From Pedobacter polaris (GTDB lineage Bacteria > Bacteroidota > Bacteroidia > Sphingobacteriales > Sphingobacteriaceae), in assembly GCF_005116505.1 (NCBI RefSeq), contig NZ_SWBR01000002.1:1178314-1242313 (forward strand): 64,000 nucleotides of DNA, given 5' to 3'. A program made the position numbers and the translations under genes. The notes beneath the pieces were generated by a model. It was not told the DNA's origin. It ran no database searches and saw nothing but the letters and a program-made list of their open reading frames with translations. This document shows positions 38,099 through 48,476 of the stretch, piece after piece; within the stretch, counting starts at the first letter, position 1, and each line of letters starts with the position of its first letter.

Positions 38099-38803
38099 AT
38101 GAAAACAATATTATATCCAATATTAATATCAGGGGCATTGATCGCTTCGATTATTAATCCAGATAATTCAGTACAAAAAACAAAAATACTTTCGGATAAT
38201 TCAAGATTAACTTATAACGTTAACGAGAAAAATAAATTAGAAGGAGCTTATTTTGTAGAAAATACTCAAAAGAATGTTTGGATAAGAGGAACTTACAAAG
38301 AAGAAAAAAGAAGCGGTAACTGGTACGCATTTAACAGCGATAAAACTGTTTTTATGAGATATAACTATGATTTAAAAAAGATGTTATATCTTGATACTGT
38401 TGCTATTAAAAAAGCGGACATTACCATTACGGATAAAAACGAAGAGTTTGCAAAGAATGCTTCTGCGCCATTTCCTATTTGCTCAATAGATCAATATACT
38501 TCTTTATTGACTGAGGCGGCAAAGGCTTCATATCCAAAAGAGATTATCATTTACAATCAGCCCATTGATATTACAATTATTGCTACGGTAAAATCTGCAA
38601 AAGATGTTAAATATGTTGCTTCTTATTCACATAAAGGAGAGAGATATGCCTATAACATTAATACTAAAAATATTGATTTTGATATTGACTGGATTCCTTC
38701 TACCTATAATGGTAAAGATGTAGAGGCTGAATTTAAAGTGCAAGCCAAAATGGAATTTTCATCTAATGGTGCAGGTAAACAAAGATTTGTTTGGAACTAC
38801 TAA
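38099..38803 (+). CDS. Secreted hypothetical protein with MORN-like motif
   Basis: About 234 residues from the ATG at 38099, which gives a signal-like N-terminus (KTILYPILISGALIASII); an in-frame GTG lies at 38075. The first half has a MORN-like pattern (KLEGAYFVENTQ...IRGTYKEEKRSGNWYAF). The second half is beta-rich (IDITIIATVKSAKDVKYVASYSHKG), perhaps a TonB-C-like or Ig-like domain. It is probably periplasmic. Function unknown. Confidence 0.7.
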   Translation: MKTILYPILISGALIASIINPDNSVQKTKILSDNSRLTYNVNEKNKLEGAYFVENTQKNVWIRGTYKEEKRSGNWYAFNSDKTVFMRYNYDLKKMLYLDTVAIKKADITITDKNEEFAKNASAPFPICSIDQYTSLLTEAAKASYPKEIIIYNQPIDITIIATVKSAKDVKYVASYSHKGERYAYNINTKNIDFDIDWIPSTYNGKDVEAEFKVQAKMEFSSNGAGKQRFVWNY

Positions 38804-38818
38804 CTTCGAATGACTTTT

Positions 38819-38849
38819 AAAAAGCAATCTTCGGATTGCTTTTTTTTTG
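38819..38849 (+). terminator. Intrinsic terminator
   Basis: AAAAAGCAATC-TTCG-GATTGCTTTTT, a stable TTCG tetraloop and T-run just past the hypothetical gene. Confidence 0.85.
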
Positions 38850-38872
38850 TCCTTTATTTTAGCTACTCATGA

Positions 38873-40627
<1,755 letters not shown>

Positions 40628-40644
40628 AATATACTTATATACAG

Positions 40645-40676
40645 AAAGCCTTGATGATTAGTCAAGGCTTTTTTTT
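40645..40676. terminator. Intrinsic terminator overlapping a small minus-strand gene
   Basis: AAAGCCTTGA / TCAAGGCTTT with a seven-base loop and T8 on the plus strand. The right arm holds the stop codon of the small gene at 40662-40823. Confidence 0.85.
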
Positions 40677-40823
40677 ATGTTCTATCTTTTCAGCAAACTT
40701 TTTAAGCTTTTTCCCCCTGTATTCTCTATCATTTACATAGTTATGCCAATGGCGATAGCGATAAATTAATAAAACGATAAGCAATGGAATTGCTGTAATC
40801 AATAGCAAGATTTTTAAACTCAT
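40662..40823 (-). CDS. Small single-pass membrane protein (53 aa)
   Basis: An ATG at 40823 overlaps the stop of the upstream 88-residue gene as ATGA, which suggests translational coupling. The product begins MSLKILLLITAIPLLIVLLI, a single membrane helix, followed by a basic tail (YRYRHWHNYVNDREYRGK, then KKLKKFAEKIEHKKKP). Its stop codon lies inside the ABC-F terminator stem. It probably forms an operon with the next gene. Function unknown. Confidence 0.6.
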   Translation of the reverse strand: MSLKILLLITAIPLLIVLLIYRYRHWHNYVNDREYRGKKLKKFAEKIEHKKKP

Positions 40824-41086
40824 ATATCTTGGTTCTTATTTTTGTTTTTATCTCCTACCACTTCATTTTTTAAAATTTTGTAATCGTATTCTTTAATTTC
40901 AATTTTTTTAAAAGTTCCAAATCTAAAGAGTCTTGAAATGGGATCTTGATTTATTTGCCACTCTAACAAGTCCTTCGATTTATTATATTTTCTTTTTTTA
41001 CGCAGGATTGTATACCCAATATAAGTACGATACAAGATGTAAAGTATAAAAATTATAAAAACAACTGTTAGCAGAAATACTTTCAT
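40820..41086 (-). CDS. Small membrane protein (88 aa), unknown
   Basis: The N-terminal segment VFLLTVVFIIFILYILYRTYIG is one membrane helix, followed by a basic cytoplasmic-type tail rich in Lys, Asp and Asn (ends KNKNKNQDI). Its stop overlaps the start of the 53-residue membrane protein by four bases. It lies upstream of, and divergent from, the ABC ATPase gene. No family is recognised. Confidence 0.65.
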   Translation of the reverse strand: MKVFLLTVVFIIFILYILYRTYIGYTILRKKRKYNKSKDLLEWQINQDPISRLFRFGTFKKIEIKEYDYKILKNEVVGDKNKNKNQDI

Positions 41087-41178
41087 TGCCTTGCTTTATG
41101 CCAAGTTAAGAAAATGAATTAATATTTAGTAGTAGCAAATACTTTACAAGATAAAATCTTCAAATCATTATCATCTCT

Positions 41179-41186
41179 TATTTTTG
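41179..41186 (+). promoter_or_regulatory. -7 box (TATTTTTG) for the ABC/DUF3299 operon
   Basis: Perfect TAnnTTTG, 30 bases before the ATPase ATG at 41217. No clear -33 box. Confidence 0.55.
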
Positions 41187-41216
41187 TAAAGAGAAACAAA
41201 AAGCAAAATCAAATAG

Positions 41217-41846
41217 ATGATTTCAATCAAATCTGTTGCCCATAGTTACAACAATAATCAACAACTCAGCTTTAAAGACTGGCAAATTAATGATGGTGAA
41301 CAATGGTTGCTTTTAGGAGAATCTGGAAGTGGAAAAACTACATTGTTACACATATTAACTGGTATTTTAAAACCACAGCATGGTGAAGTTAGCGTTAGTG
41401 ATACTTCGATCTACAATTTATCTAGCAAAAACCTAGATCAATTTAGAGGCCGTAACATTGGCATTATTTTCCAACGCCCACACTTAATAAAAAGCTTAAC
41501 CATTGCCGAAAACTTATTGTTAGCCCAAAGCTTTGCCCAATTACCTGAGGACCATAGAAGAATTGATGAGGTTTTAGAATCATTAGACATTCTACATAAA
41601 AAAAATGCCTATCCAAATGAGTTAAGCCAAGGGCAATTGCAACGGGTATCTATTGCTAGAGCCGTAATTAATAAACCGGCTTTACTTATTGCAGATGAAC
41701 CAACTTCTAGCTTAGATGATAAAAATGCAGAATCAGTTCTGCAGTTGTTAATTCAACAATCTGGATTAAATAAGGCTACTTTAATAGTTGCTACGCATGA
41801 TAAAAGAGTTAAAGATGCCTTCACTAACACTTATAATTTAGTATGA
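41217..41846 (+). CDS. ABC transporter ATP-binding protein, LolD/MacB type
   Basis: 209 residues, one ABC domain: Walker A GESGSGKT (about 34-41), Q-loop IFQRPHL, signature LSQGQLQR, Walker B LLIADEPTSSLD, and H-loop VATHD. This is the LolD/MacB class that pairs with FtsX-type permeases. The stop overlaps the permease start (ATGA at 41843-41846), so the two are co-translated. It powers the permease, probably for lipoprotein, metal or small-molecule movement. Confidence 0.92.
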   Translation: MISIKSVAHSYNNNQQLSFKDWQINDGEQWLLLGESGSGKTTLLHILTGILKPQHGEVSVSDTSIYNLSSKNLDQFRGRNIGIIFQRPHLIKSLTIAENLLLAQSFAQLPEDHRRIDEVLESLDILHKKNAYPNELSQGQLQRVSIARAVINKPALLIADEPTSSLDDKNAESVLQLLIQQSGLNKATLIVATHDKRVKDAFTNTYNLV

Positions 41847-43063
41847 GCCCATTAAAAATAAGTTGGAAAAGTTTATGGTCTAAACCTTTATCGGCATGGC
41901 TAAATATCATGTTAATTGCATTTGGAACTAGCATTTTAACAATTTTACTTTTGGCTTCTAGTCAAATTGAAGATAAACTAAACAACAACTCAAAAGATAT
42001 TGACCTAGTAGTTGGTGCTAAGGGAAGCCCATTACAATTGATATTGAGTAGCATCTATTACATCGATTTCCCAACTGGAAACATTCCATTAAAAGAGGCT
42101 AATGAATTGTCGAAAAATCCATTTGTAAAAAGAGCTACTCCTCTAGCCTTAGGCGATAATTACAATGGGGTTAGAATTGTTGGTACGGATAGTAACTTTG
42201 TTAGTCTTTATAGCCTAAAAACACAAAGTGGAAAATTTTGGAAAGCTGATTTAGAAGCAACAATTGGTTCTATAGTAGCAAAAGAACAAAATCTAAAAGT
42301 TGGTGACACTTTTTATGGAGCACATGGATTAACCGAAAATAAAGATCAGCATAAAGATCATAAATATAAGGTGGTAGGAATATTAGCACCACAAGGCAAT
42401 GTAACTGACAACCTAATTCTAACAAATATTGCAAGCATTTGGAAAATGCATGAGGAACCTCATGAACAAAAGGAAGACGAAGAACATGACCATGGGAAAG
42501 AAGAGGCTGTAGAAATCCAAAACAGAGAAATTACTTCGCTATTAATCCAGTATCGTTCACCAATGTCTGTAGCAATGTTTCCGCGAATGGTAAATCAAAT
42601 GACAAGTTTACAATCGGCATCACCAGCTATGGAAAGCACGAGGCTTTTCTCTCTAATTGGTGTAGGTGTAGATACTTTACAATGGTTTGCCGTTTTGATT
42701 ATGCTTATCGCTGCAATTAGTGTTTTCGTAAATTTGTACAATTCATTAAAAGAAAGAAATTACGATTTAGCTGTTATGCGAACCTTAGGAGCATCAAGAT
42801 CTAAATTATTTGTTATTGTGATACTTGAAGGACTTATAGTAACTATTGCTGGTACAATTATTGGAATAGCATTAGGACATTTTGTTTTAGAGTTAATAGG
42901 CAACTATCAAGAAAGTAGCCAGGCAAAATTAAGTGGTAGCATTTTTATTACAAGTGAATTCTACTTATTGCTTGCTGGATTAGGTATTGGTATATTTGCA
43001 TCAATTATTCCGGCGATACAAGCTTACAGTTCGAACATTTCGAAGATATTAGCTAAGAATTAA
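41843..43063 (+). CDS. FtsX/MacB-type ABC permease with acidic, His-containing loop
   Basis: 406 residues. One N-terminal membrane helix, a large extracytoplasmic domain (about 45-270) and three C-terminal helices with the FtsX signature YDLAVMRTLGASRSKLF. The extracytoplasmic domain contains an acidic, His-containing stretch, EEPHEQKEDEEHDHGKEEA, plus an earlier DQHKDHK, which could bind metal. A DUF3299 gene follows after 5 bp. A similar grouping is known, as far as I recall, from Vibrio zinc-regulated Zrg loci; that parallel is from memory. Confidence 0.9.
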   Translation: MSPLKISWKSLWSKPLSAWLNIMLIAFGTSILTILLLASSQIEDKLNNNSKDIDLVVGAKGSPLQLILSSIYYIDFPTGNIPLKEANELSKNPFVKRATPLALGDNYNGVRIVGTDSNFVSLYSLKTQSGKFWKADLEATIGSIVAKEQNLKVGDTFYGAHGLTENKDQHKDHKYKVVGILAPQGNVTDNLILTNIASIWKMHEEPHEQKEDEEHDHGKEEAVEIQNREITSLLIQYRSPMSVAMFPRMVNQMTSLQSASPAMESTRLFSLIGVGVDTLQWFAVLIMLIAAISVFVNLYNSLKERNYDLAVMRTLGASRSKLFVIVILEGLIVTIAGTIIGIALGHFVLELIGNYQESSQAKLSGSIFITSEFYLLLAGLGIGIFASIIPAIQAYSSNISKILAKN

Positions 43064-43068
43064 ATACT

Positions 43069-43512
43069 ATGAAAAAATTAAGTTTAATCATTATACTACT
43101 TGCAGGTTTTGGCTTTGGAGCAAAAGCACAGCATGACCCTAGTGATCAAATCCTATCTACCAACTGGGATGTAATAGGAAGCGTAGATTTTAAAACAGTT
43201 AAAGAAACTGAAATGTATGCCATTTTTGGCAATGAGATAAAAAAATATGCCAACAAGCCATTTGAATTAGAAGGTTATATTGTTCCAATTAAAGATGGAA
43301 TGAAGCAAACTAAATTCATGTTGAGCACACTCCCCATCAATCAATGTTTTTATTGTGGTAAAAATGGAGTTCCAATTATGGTTCAAGTAGAATTGAAAGA
43401 ACCAATTAAATTTACTTACCAAACAGTAAAAATAAAAGGCACATTAAAGCTAAGTACTGCTAATGCAATGGACAACCCTCCAATTAGCTTAGTTGGCGGA
43501 AAAGCTTTGTAG
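43069..43512 (+). CDS. DUF3299-like periplasmic protein
   Basis: 147 residues. Signal peptide (LSLIIILLAGFGFGAKAQ), then a domain with the CFYCG motif (about residues 97-101) and ELEGYIVPIKDGMKQTKFMLS. Both features recall DUF3299 proteins, which sit beside FtsX-type ABC transporters in proteobacterial zinc loci. It is probably a periplasmic partner of the preceding permease, with the Cys pair as a metal or redox site. The family call is probable and the function inferred. Confidence 0.78.
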   Translation: MKKLSLIIILLAGFGFGAKAQHDPSDQILSTNWDVIGSVDFKTVKETEMYAIFGNEIKKYANKPFELEGYIVPIKDGMKQTKFMLSTLPINQCFYCGKNGVPIMVQVELKEPIKFTYQTVKIKGTLKLSTANAMDNPPISLVGGKAL

Positions 43513-43559
43513 TAAATTTTAAGAGGCTTTATGATTAAAATAATGCCTAAAAAATGATT

Positions 43560-43800
43560 TTGAAAACGTTAGTTGGTGTTTTATAGCTTAGCAAGCTCCG
43601 CTTTTCTTACTGCCATTAAAAATGGCATTTATATAATCGGGTTTAAATCACAAAGCTACTGGTTTTTGGCAAATGCAACCCCTCATAGCACCAAATTAGA
43701 AGTTTATAAACCCAATAGCAGTGTAAATACTTTTACCAAATACGGCCACAGCGGGATTTAGGGGTAAAAGATTGGAACGGATAGCGGGACCGAACTACAC
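43560..43800. other. Non-coding stretch with paired segments; candidate structured element
   Basis: The 379-bp gap 43513-43891 has no credible gene. It contains a hairpin GCCATTAAAAATGGC, GGGTTTA (43639-43645) complementary to TAAACCC (43707-43713), and ACCCCT (43678-43683) complementary to AGGGGT (43760-43765), plus the GC-rich motif CAGCGGGATTT...GATAGCGGGACCG. The short open frame 43573-43761 lacks protein-like composition. It may be a repeated Bacteroidota element or a structured RNA. Confidence 0.4.
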
Positions 43801-43844
43801 CTATAAAAAACTGGCATTGCTTTCTAAAAAAATTAAGCACAAAA

Positions 43845-43875
43845 AAAGGCGCTCCGAAAAAAGAACGCCTTTATA
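43845..43875 (-). terminator. Intrinsic terminator of the SlyD-type gene
   Basis: AAAGGCG / CGCCTTT stem with a T-run on the minus strand, about 20 bases beyond the stop at 43892. Confidence 0.75.
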
Positions 43876-43891
43876 GTATTTTTATTAATAA

Positions 43892-44398
43892 CTAGTGACC
43901 TGAATGACCATCAGCTCCATGAGCGTGACCATGACTTAATTCATCAGCAGTTGCTTCACGTACTGATAAAACTTTACCAGCAAAAATTAAGTTTTTACCA
44001 GCCATAGGATGGTTCAAGTCTACTGAAATATGTTCTGCGTGAACACCAGTTACACCTGCACGGAATTGATTTCCTTGATTATCCTGTAAAGGAATTACAT
44101 CACCAACATTTGGCAATTCGCCACCAGCCTCACTAAACATACTAAGTGGCAAATCTACATGAGCAGTAGCATCTAATTCTCCATAACCATCAGCAGGAGA
44201 AAGTTCAAAACTATATTCATCACCAGCTTTTAAGCCAGCTAAATGTTCTTCAAATTTAGGTAACATCATACCTACGCCGTATAAAAATACTAATGGCTGT
44301 TCTTCGTTTGCTTTTTCAACAAAAACTTGCTGACCTTCTGGAGTAGTAGTGTGTAGTTCATAAGTTATAGACACTACCGTGTTAGAATTAATGTTCAT
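43892..44398 (-). CDS. slyD: FKBP-type peptidyl-prolyl isomerase, SlyD-like
   Basis: 168 residues. FKBP core with an inserted IF domain (GDEYSFELSPADGYGELD; VDLNHPMAGKNLIFAGKVLSV) and a C-terminal His-rich tail (SHGHAHGADGHSGH), as in SlyD. SlyD catalyses proline isomerisation, acts as a chaperone and binds nickel or zinc through its tail. The promoter at 44514-44543 is strong, and the leader contains the decayed end of a DUF255 gene. Its neighbour on the other side is the His-containing ABC permease operon, a possible metal link that is inference only. Confidence 0.92.
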   Translation of the reverse strand: MNINSNTVVSITYELHTTTPEGQQVFVEKANEEQPLVFLYGVGMMLPKFEEHLAGLKAGDEYSFELSPADGYGELDATAHVDLPLSMFSEAGGELPNVGDVIPLQDNQGNQFRAGVTGVHAEHISVDLNHPMAGKNLIFAGKVLSVREATADELSHGHAHGADGHSGH

Positions 44399-44407
44399 CT
44401 TAATATT

Positions 44408-44690
44408 TTAATTGATAAATTTTACTGCCTCGGCAACCGTACTTACTGGCAGTTGGCAAGTTTTATTTCGGCAAATATTGTTGATATTGAATGCTTGCTT
44501 TAAATAATTTGTGCAAAGATAGCCTAATTATTAGTTTAACAAAAAACGTGATTAATTGTTGCAAGAAATATTACAAAATTTCACAAAATTGTTTCTTGTA
44601 TTGTTGATGGCCACCAACAATAAGAGTTTCTGGAAAGAACGCCATCATAGGGTTTGGCAACGAAATAAATTCAGCATGATGAGCTTGATT
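44408..44690 (-). pseudogene. Remnant of a second thioredoxin/DUF255 gene (3' part)
   Basis: On the minus strand the last codons read [18 protein letters not shown] then KFIN-stop (44480-44408). The intact DUF255 gene at 44937 ends [22 protein letters not shown]. Of the last 21 residues about 18 match, and most DNA differences are synonymous, so this is an old paralogue rather than a recent copy. Further upstream, in another minus-strand frame, FFPETLIVGGHQQ (about 44600-44640) resembles the intact [11 protein letters not shown] segment. In-frame stops and a shift separate the pieces, so it is non-functional. It abuts the small gene at 44699. Confidence 0.65.
44514..44543 (-). promoter_or_regulatory. 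Promoter of slyD
   Basis: Minus strand TTTG (44543-44540), 18-bp spacer, TATCTTTG (44521-44514): a full match to the Bacteroidota TTTG-N18/19-TAnnTTTG consensus. It predicts a leader of about 110 nt made from the DUF255 remnant. Confidence 0.75.
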
Positions 44691-44698
44691 AAAAGAAC

Positions 44699-44896
44699 TT
44701 ATCTTCTATTTTTAATTTGCTCATCTATAAATTCGTCCCGAATTTGCGCCAATTCCTTTTGCTTTTCTGCAATTTTAGCAACTGCACTATGTTTTTCAGC
44801 TTTATCTCTAATTGTTGAATAGTCTTTTTTAAGTTTAGCTATTTCTTTCACCAAAGATTTTCTCTTTGCAATAATACCTTCTTCTTTTTCTAACAT
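44699..44896 (-). CDS. Small coiled-coil protein (65 aa)
   Basis: ATG at 44896. Highly charged helical sequence (KRKSLVKEIAKLKKDYSTIRDKA, then EKHSAVAKIAEKQKELAQIRDEF in overlapping heptads) without Cys or a signal. It lies between the intact DUF255 gene and the remnant of its paralogue, on the same strand. It could be a real small cytosolic protein; codon use is normal. No family is recognised. Confidence 0.55.
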   Translation of the reverse strand: MLEKEEGIIAKRKSLVKEIAKLKKDYSTIRDKAEKHSAVAKIAEKQKELAQIRDEFIDEQIKNRR

Positions 44897-44936
44897 GGTG
44901 CAAGCTAACTAAATTTAAACTTATAGTTTTTTACAA

Positions 44937-46946
44937 TCAATTTATAAACTTTATCGCTTCAGCAATTGTGCTAACAGGTAACTGACAGGTTTTATTTACA
45001 CAAACGTATATTTTTGTTTCCTTGCTTTCTTTACCTTTTAATAAGGGAAGTTCACTTTTCGTTCCGCCCAGTGTAATTTTATTAGGAATATAGAATTTAT
45101 TAAGCTCATTTTTAACATTTTGCAGGTCTACCCCTACTAAGGCAATTTCATTTATCCCATAAACTTCATTAAGTAGTTGGATACACCAGTTAGAATAAGC
45201 AGAGCCATAAGCCTTTATCCTTGGCAAAACAGATTTTAACATGTTTGAAGCTTGATTTCGATAATTCTCATTATCATAAAATAAACCTAATTTTTGTAAA
45301 TTCTGTGCCATAACGGAGTTAGATGCAGGTATTACGTTATCCATAACTTCATGTTTACGTGCAATTAATTCTTCACCATTACCTGCCGTGTAAAAGAACA
45401 TATCATTTTCTTCATCTTTAAAATTTGCCAGCACATAATTTGTTAATGATTTTGCTTCTTCTAACCATTCTTCATTAAAATCAACCTCATACAGCGCAAT
45501 TAAAGCTTCAATCATAAAAGCATAGTCATCTAAAAACCCTATAATCGTAGCTTTACCATTTTTAAAATTGCGATATAAACCACCATCCGGTGTAATCATA
45601 TTGTTTAAAATAAATTCGGCTGCTAATTTTGCTCTATCATAATATTCTTTGTAATCTAGTACCTGTGACACATCGGCCAAGGCCTTAATCATCATTGCAT
45701 TCCATGCTGTTAAACATTTGTCATCTAACCCTGGTCTAACTCTTTTGCTACGCTCATCTAATAGCTTTGCTTTAGCCAATGCAACTTTATCATATAATGT
45801 TTCAGCATCAAGCTGATGTTTAGCTAAAAACTCTTCATCGCTATAAGTCCTTCTTAAGATATTGGTTTTTTCTTCTTCCCAATTTCCTTCAACTGTAACA
45901 TTAAAATAATCGCCAATTAAGGTTGCATCATCTCCAACAACCTTATCAAAACTAACTTTATCCCAAACGTAAAATTTACCTTCTACCCCCTCGCTATCGG
46001 CATCTAAAGCAGAAAAGAATAAACCATTTTCAGCACTCATTTCTCTAAAAACCCAATCTATGCTATCTACTATTACCTGTACAAATGGTTGAAACTTTAA
46101 ACATTGGTAGGCTTCGGCATATAAATTTATTAGCTGTGCATTATCATAAAGCATTTTCTCGAAGTGAGGCACATGCCATTTGTCATCTACGGAATATCTT
46201 GCAAAACCACCTCCAACTTGATCATAAATGCCGCCCATAGCCATTTGCTCAAGTGTATTGCAAGTTGCCATAAAGGTTGCTTCTTCTGCCGCCAAAAAGC
46301 TATATCGAAGCAAAAAACTCCAATTATTTGGCAATGGGAATTTTGGCGAACGATTGTATCCTCCAAGATTAATATCAAAATGACGTTTCCAGGGTTCTAT
46401 TATTTCTGTTAATTGAGCTTGTTCAAAAGCAACAGCTGTTGTAGATGGAATTATTTTTTCTGATTGGTTGATTCCATCAGTTAATCGCTCTGCATAGTTT
46501 TTTGCTTTTTCTGGTTCATTTTTCCAGAGATCTGCTACATTTTCTAAAATGTTAATCCAATCGTTTTTCCTAAAATAAGTACCTCCATAAACCGGCTTTT
46601 GATCTGGCAAGCATATTGCATTTAAGGGCCAACCCCCATTTCCGTTCATCAATTGTACGGCCAACATGTAAATTTGATCGATGTCTGGTCGCTCTTCCCT
46701 ATCTACCTTAATGCAAACAAAATTTTTGTTCATCACTTCGGCCACTTCAAAATCTTCAAAACTTTCATGCTCCATCACATGGCACCAATGGCAAGCAGAA
46801 TATCCAATGCTCACTAAAATAAGCTTATTTTCATTTTTTGCTTTTGCTAATGCTACCGGCCCCCACTCATGCCATTCAACGGGATTATACGCATGTTGCA
46901 ATAAATAAGGAGAGGAAGCGTGAATAAGGTTATTAGGTTCTTGCAT
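44937..46946 (-). CDS. Thioredoxin-domain / DUF255 (YyaL, SPATA20-like) protein
   Basis: 669 residues. N-terminal thioredoxin-like domain (1-165) with the CHWC motif at 52-55 ([17 protein letters not shown]), followed by an (alpha/alpha)6 glycosidase-like domain typical of the DUF255 family ([49 protein letters not shown]). The length fits the family, and the extreme C-terminus has a Cys pair (CVNKTC). The enzymatic role is not established. It is cytosolic, with no signal peptide. The decayed paralogue tail lies directly downstream. Confidence 0.93.
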   Translation of the reverse strand: MQEPNNLIHASSPYLLQHAYNPVEWHEWGPVALAKAKNENKLILVSIGYSACHWCHVMEHESFEDFEVAEVMNKNFVCIKVDREERPDIDQIYMLAVQLMNGNGGWPLNAICLPDQKPVYGGTYFRKNDWINILENVADLWKNEPEKAKNYAERLTDGINQSEKIIPSTTAVAFEQAQLTEIIEPWKRHFDINLGGYNRSPKFPLPNNWSFLLRYSFLAAEEATFMATCNTLEQMAMGGIYDQVGGGFARYSVDDKWHVPHFEKMLYDNAQLINLYAEAYQCLKFQPFVQVIVDSIDWVFREMSAENGLFFSALDADSEGVEGKFYVWDKVSFDKVVGDDATLIGDYFNVTVEGNWEEEKTNILRRTYSDEEFLAKHQLDAETLYDKVALAKAKLLDERSKRVRPGLDDKCLTAWNAMMIKALADVSQVLDYKEYYDRAKLAAEFILNNMITPDGGLYRNFKNGKATIIGFLDDYAFMIEALIALYEVDFNEEWLEEAKSLTNYVLANFKDEENDMFFYTAGNGEELIARKHEVMDNVIPASNSVMAQNLQKLGLFYDNENYRNQASNMLKSVLPRIKAYGSAYSNWCIQLLNEVYGINEIALVGVDLQNVKNELNKFYIPNKITLGGTKSELPLLKGKESKETKIYVCVNKTCQLPVSTIAEAIKFIN

Positions 46947-47150
46947 GGAATTGAGTAGTGAGTGTGAGACAAAATGTAAAGCTATAAATTATCTACAAAC
47001 CTATTTAGATTTAGTTTTTCATCTGGCTGTAATTTTGTTATTTAACGGTGATGAAGCGATCATGATTAATCTATTTTATTGTGTGATTGAAAATCATGAT
47101 GGTTTGCTTTTTTAATTAACTTTACGATTAGAATTCATCGCAATACAAAT

Positions 47151-48248
47151 ATGAAAATTACACATACAGAAATATATCGCTTTAGCATACCAATGGAACC
47201 TTTTGTAATAGCAACAGGTACTATGCATTTTGCTCAAAACGTTTTGGTAAGAATTTATACTGATGCTGGTATTCATGGTGTTGGCGAATGTTCTGCCTTT
47301 CCTATGATTGTAGGAGAAACTCAAGAAACCTGTATAGCAATGGCTAAAGATTTTGCTCAAATTCTTAAAGGCAAAAATCCTTTAGAAATACCAGAAAGGA
47401 TGCAAGATCTGTTAGCTTATGCTGATCATAATGCAACAATTAAGAGCGCCTTTGACATGGCGTTATTCGATATTGCAGCTAAAAATGCTAAGCAACCATT
47501 GTATCAGTTTTTAGGTGGGTACAAAAGAACCATAGAAACTGATATGACCATTGGCATTGATACACCAAATGGAATGGCACAAACTGCTTTAAAGTACCAG
47601 AAAAATGGTTGCAGGATTATTAAAATTAAACTCGGAAAAAAAGTTGATGAAGATATTGAACGAGTAAAACAAATAAGGGCAGCGGTAGGCGATGAAATGA
47701 TTTTACGCTTAGATGCAAACCAAGGATGGAGTTTTGATGATGCGCTTTTTGCTTTGGGTGCATTAGAATCGCAAAATATTGAATTCTGTGAGCAACCAAT
47801 GAGGACTTGGTATGATGATCAATTACCAGAGTTAGCTCTAAATTCTCCTATTAAGTTAATGGCTGATGAAAGTTGCTATAACCACCATGATGCTAGAAAG
47901 TTAATTAACAGCAAAGCATGTGAATATTTAAATATAAAATTTGCTAAATCTGGCGGGATATTAGAAGCACAAAAAATACATGAAGAAGCTTTACAACATG
48001 GTGTAAAATGTATGATTGGCAGTATGCTAGAGAGTAGAATTGCTTTGAGTGCTAACTTACATTTTGCCTTGGCTAGCCCTAACGTCATCTATTTTGATTT
48101 GGATACCTGTTTACTTGGACATTTGGTTGACCCTGTTGTTGGTGGATTAACTTATGATGGTTATTTTTTAGCTGTTCCAGAAACAATAGGAATTGGCGCA
48201 GATGCAGATCCTGAATTTTTAAAAACTTGTGAGAGTTGGATTGTATAA
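47151..48248 (+). CDS. Enolase-superfamily dipeptide epimerase
   Basis: 365 residues. Muconate-lactonising-enzyme subgroup: capping domain (1-125), then a barrel with the KIKLGKK lysine pair (KxK, about 160), metal ligands in LRLDANQGW, FCEQP and LMADES, and the second catalytic Lys in IKFAKSGG. The DxD-type loop YFDLDTCLL near the end is typical of L-Ala-D/L-Glu epimerases. These epimerise the glutamate of peptidoglycan-derived dipeptides during cell-wall recycling. The exact dipeptide cannot be told from sequence. Confidence 0.9.
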   Translation: MKITHTEIYRFSIPMEPFVIATGTMHFAQNVLVRIYTDAGIHGVGECSAFPMIVGETQETCIAMAKDFAQILKGKNPLEIPERMQDLLAYADHNATIKSAFDMALFDIAAKNAKQPLYQFLGGYKRTIETDMTIGIDTPNGMAQTALKYQKNGCRIIKIKLGKKVDEDIERVKQIRAAVGDEMILRLDANQGWSFDDALFALGALESQNIEFCEQPMRTWYDDQLPELALNSPIKLMADESCYNHHDARKLINSKACEYLNIKFAKSGGILEAQKIHEEALQHGVKCMIGSMLESRIALSANLHFALASPNVIYFDLDTCLLGHLVDPVVGGLTYDGYFLAVPETIGIGADADPEFLKTCESWIV

Positions 48249-48257
48249 TAGTGGTAG

Positions 48258-48313
48258 CCACAGATTTAATTCAAAAAAATAAGTAAAATCATATATAAAA
48301 TTTTAATCTGTGG
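48258..48313. repeat. Inverted repeat CCACAGATT / AATCTGTGG
   Basis: Perfect 9-bp arms (48258-48266 and 48305-48313) in the gap after the epimerase gene; an intergenic element type seen widely in this phylum, and possibly a weak terminator. Confidence 0.55.
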
Positions 48314-48410
48314 TCATCCCTCTTACCTGTGGTTTAATATTTTATAGATTTTTCGTCGTCTTTAAAAACCTGTTCGTCGATAATTACGAAGTTTTCGTAT
48401 AATACTACCT

Positions 48411-48424
48411 AGTTGCATGCAACT
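48411..48424. promoter_or_regulatory. 14-bp perfect palindrome AGTTGCATGCAACT
   Basis: It is followed by T7 and lies 53 bases before the head-GIN gene start. The palindrome looks like an operator for a dimeric regulator; it could also act as a weak terminator. Confidence 0.5.
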
Positions 48425-48476
48425 TTTTTTGATTGTGGTCGTCTTATCTACAAAACACAAACAAATTATAGAAATC

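Noticed and set aside
43573..43761. 62-codon plus-strand open frame
   Set aside because: Composition is not protein-like, no promoter or partner gene, and it overlaps paired segments of a likely non-coding element.
44556..44822. 88-codon plus-strand frame opposite the coiled-coil gene and DUF255 remnant
   Set aside because: It is antisense to better-supported minus-strand coding sequence and has no family features.
48398..48403. TATAAT, an E. coli-type -10 box before the head-GIN gene
   Set aside because: The primary sigma factor of this phylum uses TAnnTTTG; a lone TATAAT in A+T-rich DNA is expected by chance.
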